DNA from: Planctomycetota bacterium
Lineage (GTDB): Bacteria > Planctomycetota > Planctomycetia > Pirellulales > Pirellulaceae
Direction of reading: 5' to 3'
DNA length: 7,369 nt
Assembly: GCA_026692885.1 (NCBI GenBank)
Contig: JAPLNJ010000230.1
Coordinates: 1 to 7,369 of the forward strand
Positions 5,721 to 7,369 of the stretch are shown piece by piece. The notes beneath the pieces are model-generated. The model made no database searches. It was given only the letters and a program-made list of their open reading frames with translations, and was not told the DNA's origin. The position numbers and the translations under genes are program-made. Numbering within the stretch: the first letter of the stretch is position 1; the number at the start of each line of letters is the position of its first letter.

Positions 5721-7027
5721 AGGTGCTTCTCCCCACGTACGAATATCTGCCTATCCACAATCGCCGGAGATGCGTCGACTGGTTCGTCGAGCCGATTGGT
5801 GGCAAGGATTTCCAGGCGGGGCGAGTGCTTGATCACCAGGGTCGTGCCATCCCGGCCCGTGATGTAGACCCGGTTGGCGGCTCCGACTGGGGAAGCGTAG
5901 ATGTTGCTCAGACCCGGCAATCGCTCGGCAGCCAGTTGCATCTTCCCCGTCTTCGCGTCCAAGCACGACAGAATCGCGCTGTTGACCTTGGTGAAGTACA
6001 GCAAATCGCCGTACAGCAGCGGCGACGGCACGTAGGGCGTATCACGATCGTAGTGCCACACAATTCGATCGCTGCCAGTGAGATCACCGCGGGCCTCCAG
6101 CGGCAACGCGTAGACGGCACTGCCGCGAAAGCCGCTCATGCAGACTACGGTTCCCCCGGCAGCCACAGGCGAGGGAATCGCGTTGACCGTCTGACCGCCG
6201 CATTCCCACAGCACTTGACCACTCGCCAAATCGTAGCTGCGAACTCGCTTCGTGGCACTGGTGATCACTTGGGCCACGCCCTGATGTTCCACGACAAGCG
6301 GTGTTGCCCAACTCGTGACGTCATCGCGGGCAACCTTCCAGCGGATCTCGCCGGTGTGCTTGTCCAGGACGAACAGACAGGAGTCTTCCTCGTGGTCCCA
6401 ATTGACGACCAGGCAATCGCCATGCACCACGGGCGATGTCCCTTCACCGTAGCCGTAGCGGGTGCGCATCCGGCCCAGGTCCCGTTTCCACCGCAGGTCG
6501 CCGCCGAAGTCGTAGCAGTAGATGCCTCGCGATCCGAACGAGACATACAGTTGCTCTCCGTCGGTCGTGGGGGACGCCGACGCGTACCCGTGGTCGCGGT
6601 GGTGCCCTTCATGGGGCACCAATTCGTTGGCCACACGCTGCCAGCGCATGCGGCCAGTCGCGCGCTCCAGGCAGATCACGAGAAACTGATAATAGGCAAT
6701 CGGCGGGGTGGTTTGCGGACTGCCCGGCGGAAGCTGCGAGAACTTCGGCGGCGGGTCCAAATTGCGAGCGGTTTCCACGGCAGTCAGGACAAAAACGTGG
6801 TCCCCCCAGACAATCGGCGAGGCCGTCCCGGCGCCGGCGATCTCGACCTTCCAGCGGATGTGCGAAGTCTTGTCCCAGGTTACGGGCGGGTCACCCCACG
6901 GTGCCACTCCGTCCGCCAAGGGGCCTCGCCACTGGTGCCAGCTCTTGGCCCGCAGGCTGGAAAAATCGTCCGCGAGACCGCTCGTGGGAAATGAGCACAG
7001 AATCAGAATTGCCATAGAAATTCGCAT
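5699..7027 (-). CDS. Secreted PQQ-binding-like beta-propeller repeat protein
   Basis: A complete 442-residue protein. MRISMAILILCSFPTSGLA is a Sec signal peptide, cleaved near residue 19. Next comes SWHQWRGPLADGVAP (29-43), the W-x-Q-WRGP entry motif common in planctomycete PQQ-like propellers, then GAGTASPIVWGDHVFVLTA (65-83). Repeated blades carry the pattern hydrophobic-DxxTGxxxW: CLERATGRMRWQ (119-130), VLDKHTGEIRWKV (220-232), SYDLASGQVLWE (264-275) and CLDAKTGKMQL (355-365), each followed by an SP/TP-V strand. The protein ends YCIEGE. Such proteins resemble quinoprotein dehydrogenases and BamB but usually lack demonstrated cofactor binding; the exact role is unknown. The start is the ATG at 7027: AAAGGAG nine bases upstream lies inside the longer TTG-initiated reading (7051), so the longer form is unlikely. 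It follows the partial gene at 7117 by 89 bases on the same strand and may share its transcript. Confidence 0.9.
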   Translation of the reverse strand: MRISMAILILCSFPTSGLADDFSSLRAKSWHQWRGPLADGVAPWGDPPVTWDKTSHIRWKVEIAGAGTASPIVWGDHVFVLTAVETARNLDPPPKFSQLPPGSPQTTPPIAYYQFLVICLERATGRMRWQRVANELVPHEGHHRDHGYASASPTTDGEQLYVSFGSRGIYCYDFGGDLRWKRDLGRMRTRYGYGEGTSPVVHGDCLVVNWDHEEDSCLFVLDKHTGEIRWKVARDDVTSWATPLVVEHQGVAQVITSATKRVRSYDLASGQVLWECGGQTVNAIPSPVAAGGTVVCMSGFRGSAVYALPLEARGDLTGSDRIVWHYDRDTPYVPSPLLYGDLLYFTKVNSAILSCLDAKTGKMQLAAERLPGLSNIYASPVGAANRVYITGRDGTTLVIKHSPRLEILATNRLDEPVDASPAIVDRQIFVRGEKHLYCIEGE

Positions 7028-7116
7028 CACCCAACGCTCCTTTCCATACAATCGCTTGAGTTCTCAGATTCTGAGGCCCATGTCACTGGCGTGAACGTGT
7101 CGACAAAGAGTTGGGT
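7028..7116 (-). other. Short intergenic spacer upstream of the PQQ-type gene
   Basis: It holds the ribosome binding site at 7037-7043 and a small dyad CTCAG-ATT-CTGAG (7063-7075), which is too weak and without a T-run to call a terminator. I see no clear promoter. Confidence 0.4.
7037..7043 (-). promoter_or_regulatory. Ribosome binding site AAAGGAG deciding the PQQ-type start
   Basis: The minus strand reads AAAGGAG, nine bases, then the ATG at 7027. It favours that ATG over the in-frame TTG at 7051, whose upstream sequence has no Shine-Dalgarno. Confidence 0.75.
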
Positions 7117-7369
7117 TTAGCGAACCGCGGCCACCAGTTCAATCCCGTTGCCGGTTCCCAAATTGCGCGAGTACTTCTTTTCCTGCGGATTGTTCCAGTG
7201 CTCGTGGACCCCGAGGCTGGTGAGTCGTTTGACCGGCGTGGGGTGATCCGGGTCGTAGAACGTCCCTGAAGGCGGACTGGCCGCCAGGGCCGCCTCGTGG
7301 AGATAATCATCCACGCCCACTTGCCGCGGATAGTCATCCCACTCCGCCCAGAGGAAATCGCAGCCCACC
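7117..7369 (-). CDS. C-terminal part of a secreted-type protein, possibly DUF362-like (N-terminus outside window)
   Basis: The frame is open from the window edge to the TAA at 7117-7119, giving about 84 residues. Recognisable segments are CDFLWAEWDDYPRQVGVDDY, LHEAALAASPPSGTFYDPD and LTSLGVHEHWNNPQEKKYSR, followed by NLGTGNGIELV. From memory the GVHEHWNN...YSRNLGTGxGIELV ending occurs in secreted proteins annotated DUF362 (a family name linked to iron-sulfur or cell-surface proteins), but I cannot confirm this here. A GTG near the edge is probably internal rather than a start, since the conserved ending implies a much longer protein. It lies 89 bases upstream of the PQQ-type gene on the same strand. 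It is clearly coding; the family is tentative. Confidence 0.6.
   Translation of the reverse strand, partial: VGCDFLWAEWDDYPRQVGVDDYLHEAALAASPPSGTFYDPDHPTPVKRLTSLGVHEHWNNPQEKKYSRNLGTGNGIELVAAVR

Noticed and set aside
5588..6994. 468-codon plus-strand open frame opposite the PQQ-type gene
   Set aside because: A shadow of the propeller gene; the minus strand has the signal peptide, ribosome binding site and repeated blade motifs.

Overview
The window looks like a fragment of a GC-rich planctomycete chromosome, most likely Pirellulales or a relative. This rests on gene style rather than a marker gene. A surface protein opens with an FERLEERLLL motif followed by dockerin-type loops. There are secreted sialidase-like (Asp-box) and PQQ-type beta-propeller proteins, and the intergenic DNA carries GC-rich palindromes of a kind I recall from planctomycete genomes. 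All four real or partial genes lie on the minus strand. No RNA gene, CRISPR array, integrase or transposase is visible.

Layout, left to right. Positions 1-1784 (minus) hold the N-terminal 594 residues of a large exported surface protein: FERLEERLLL motif, two dockerin-like calcium loops, Ig-like domains, then FG-GAP/VCBS repeats that run off the window. Positions 1785-2285 are a roughly 500-base gene-free stretch with an 88-base imperfect palindrome, a 7-bp-stem hairpin, two small dyads and a 28-base sequence that recurs near 4141. Positions 2286-3671 (minus) encode a complete secreted sialidase-like Asp-box protein of 461 residues.

Positions 3683-5560 are the most unusual part: four gene fragments of unrelated families packed into under 2 kb. 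In order they are the 5' end of a twin-arginine-exported protein resembling a metallophosphoesterase (minus), the 3' part of a class 3 lipase lacking its nucleophile region (plus), a C-terminal piece of a STAND ATPase of the nSTAND1 type ending at its transmembrane helix (plus), and the last 55 codons of an aldo/keto reductase (minus). The first two are separated by a long GC-rich hairpin. This reads as a decaying rearrangement hotspot rather than a working operon. The lipase/STAND pair may be the residue of a STAND effector system, which is speculative.

Positions 5699-7027 (minus) encode a complete secreted PQQ-type beta-propeller protein of 442 residues. Positions 7117-7369 (minus) hold the C-terminal end of a protein that resembles DUF362-type proteins. 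The intact genes are all predicted to act outside the cytoplasm (sugar or glycoconjugate binding or turnover, propeller scaffold, calcium-binding surface protein). Nothing in the sequence ties them into one pathway.
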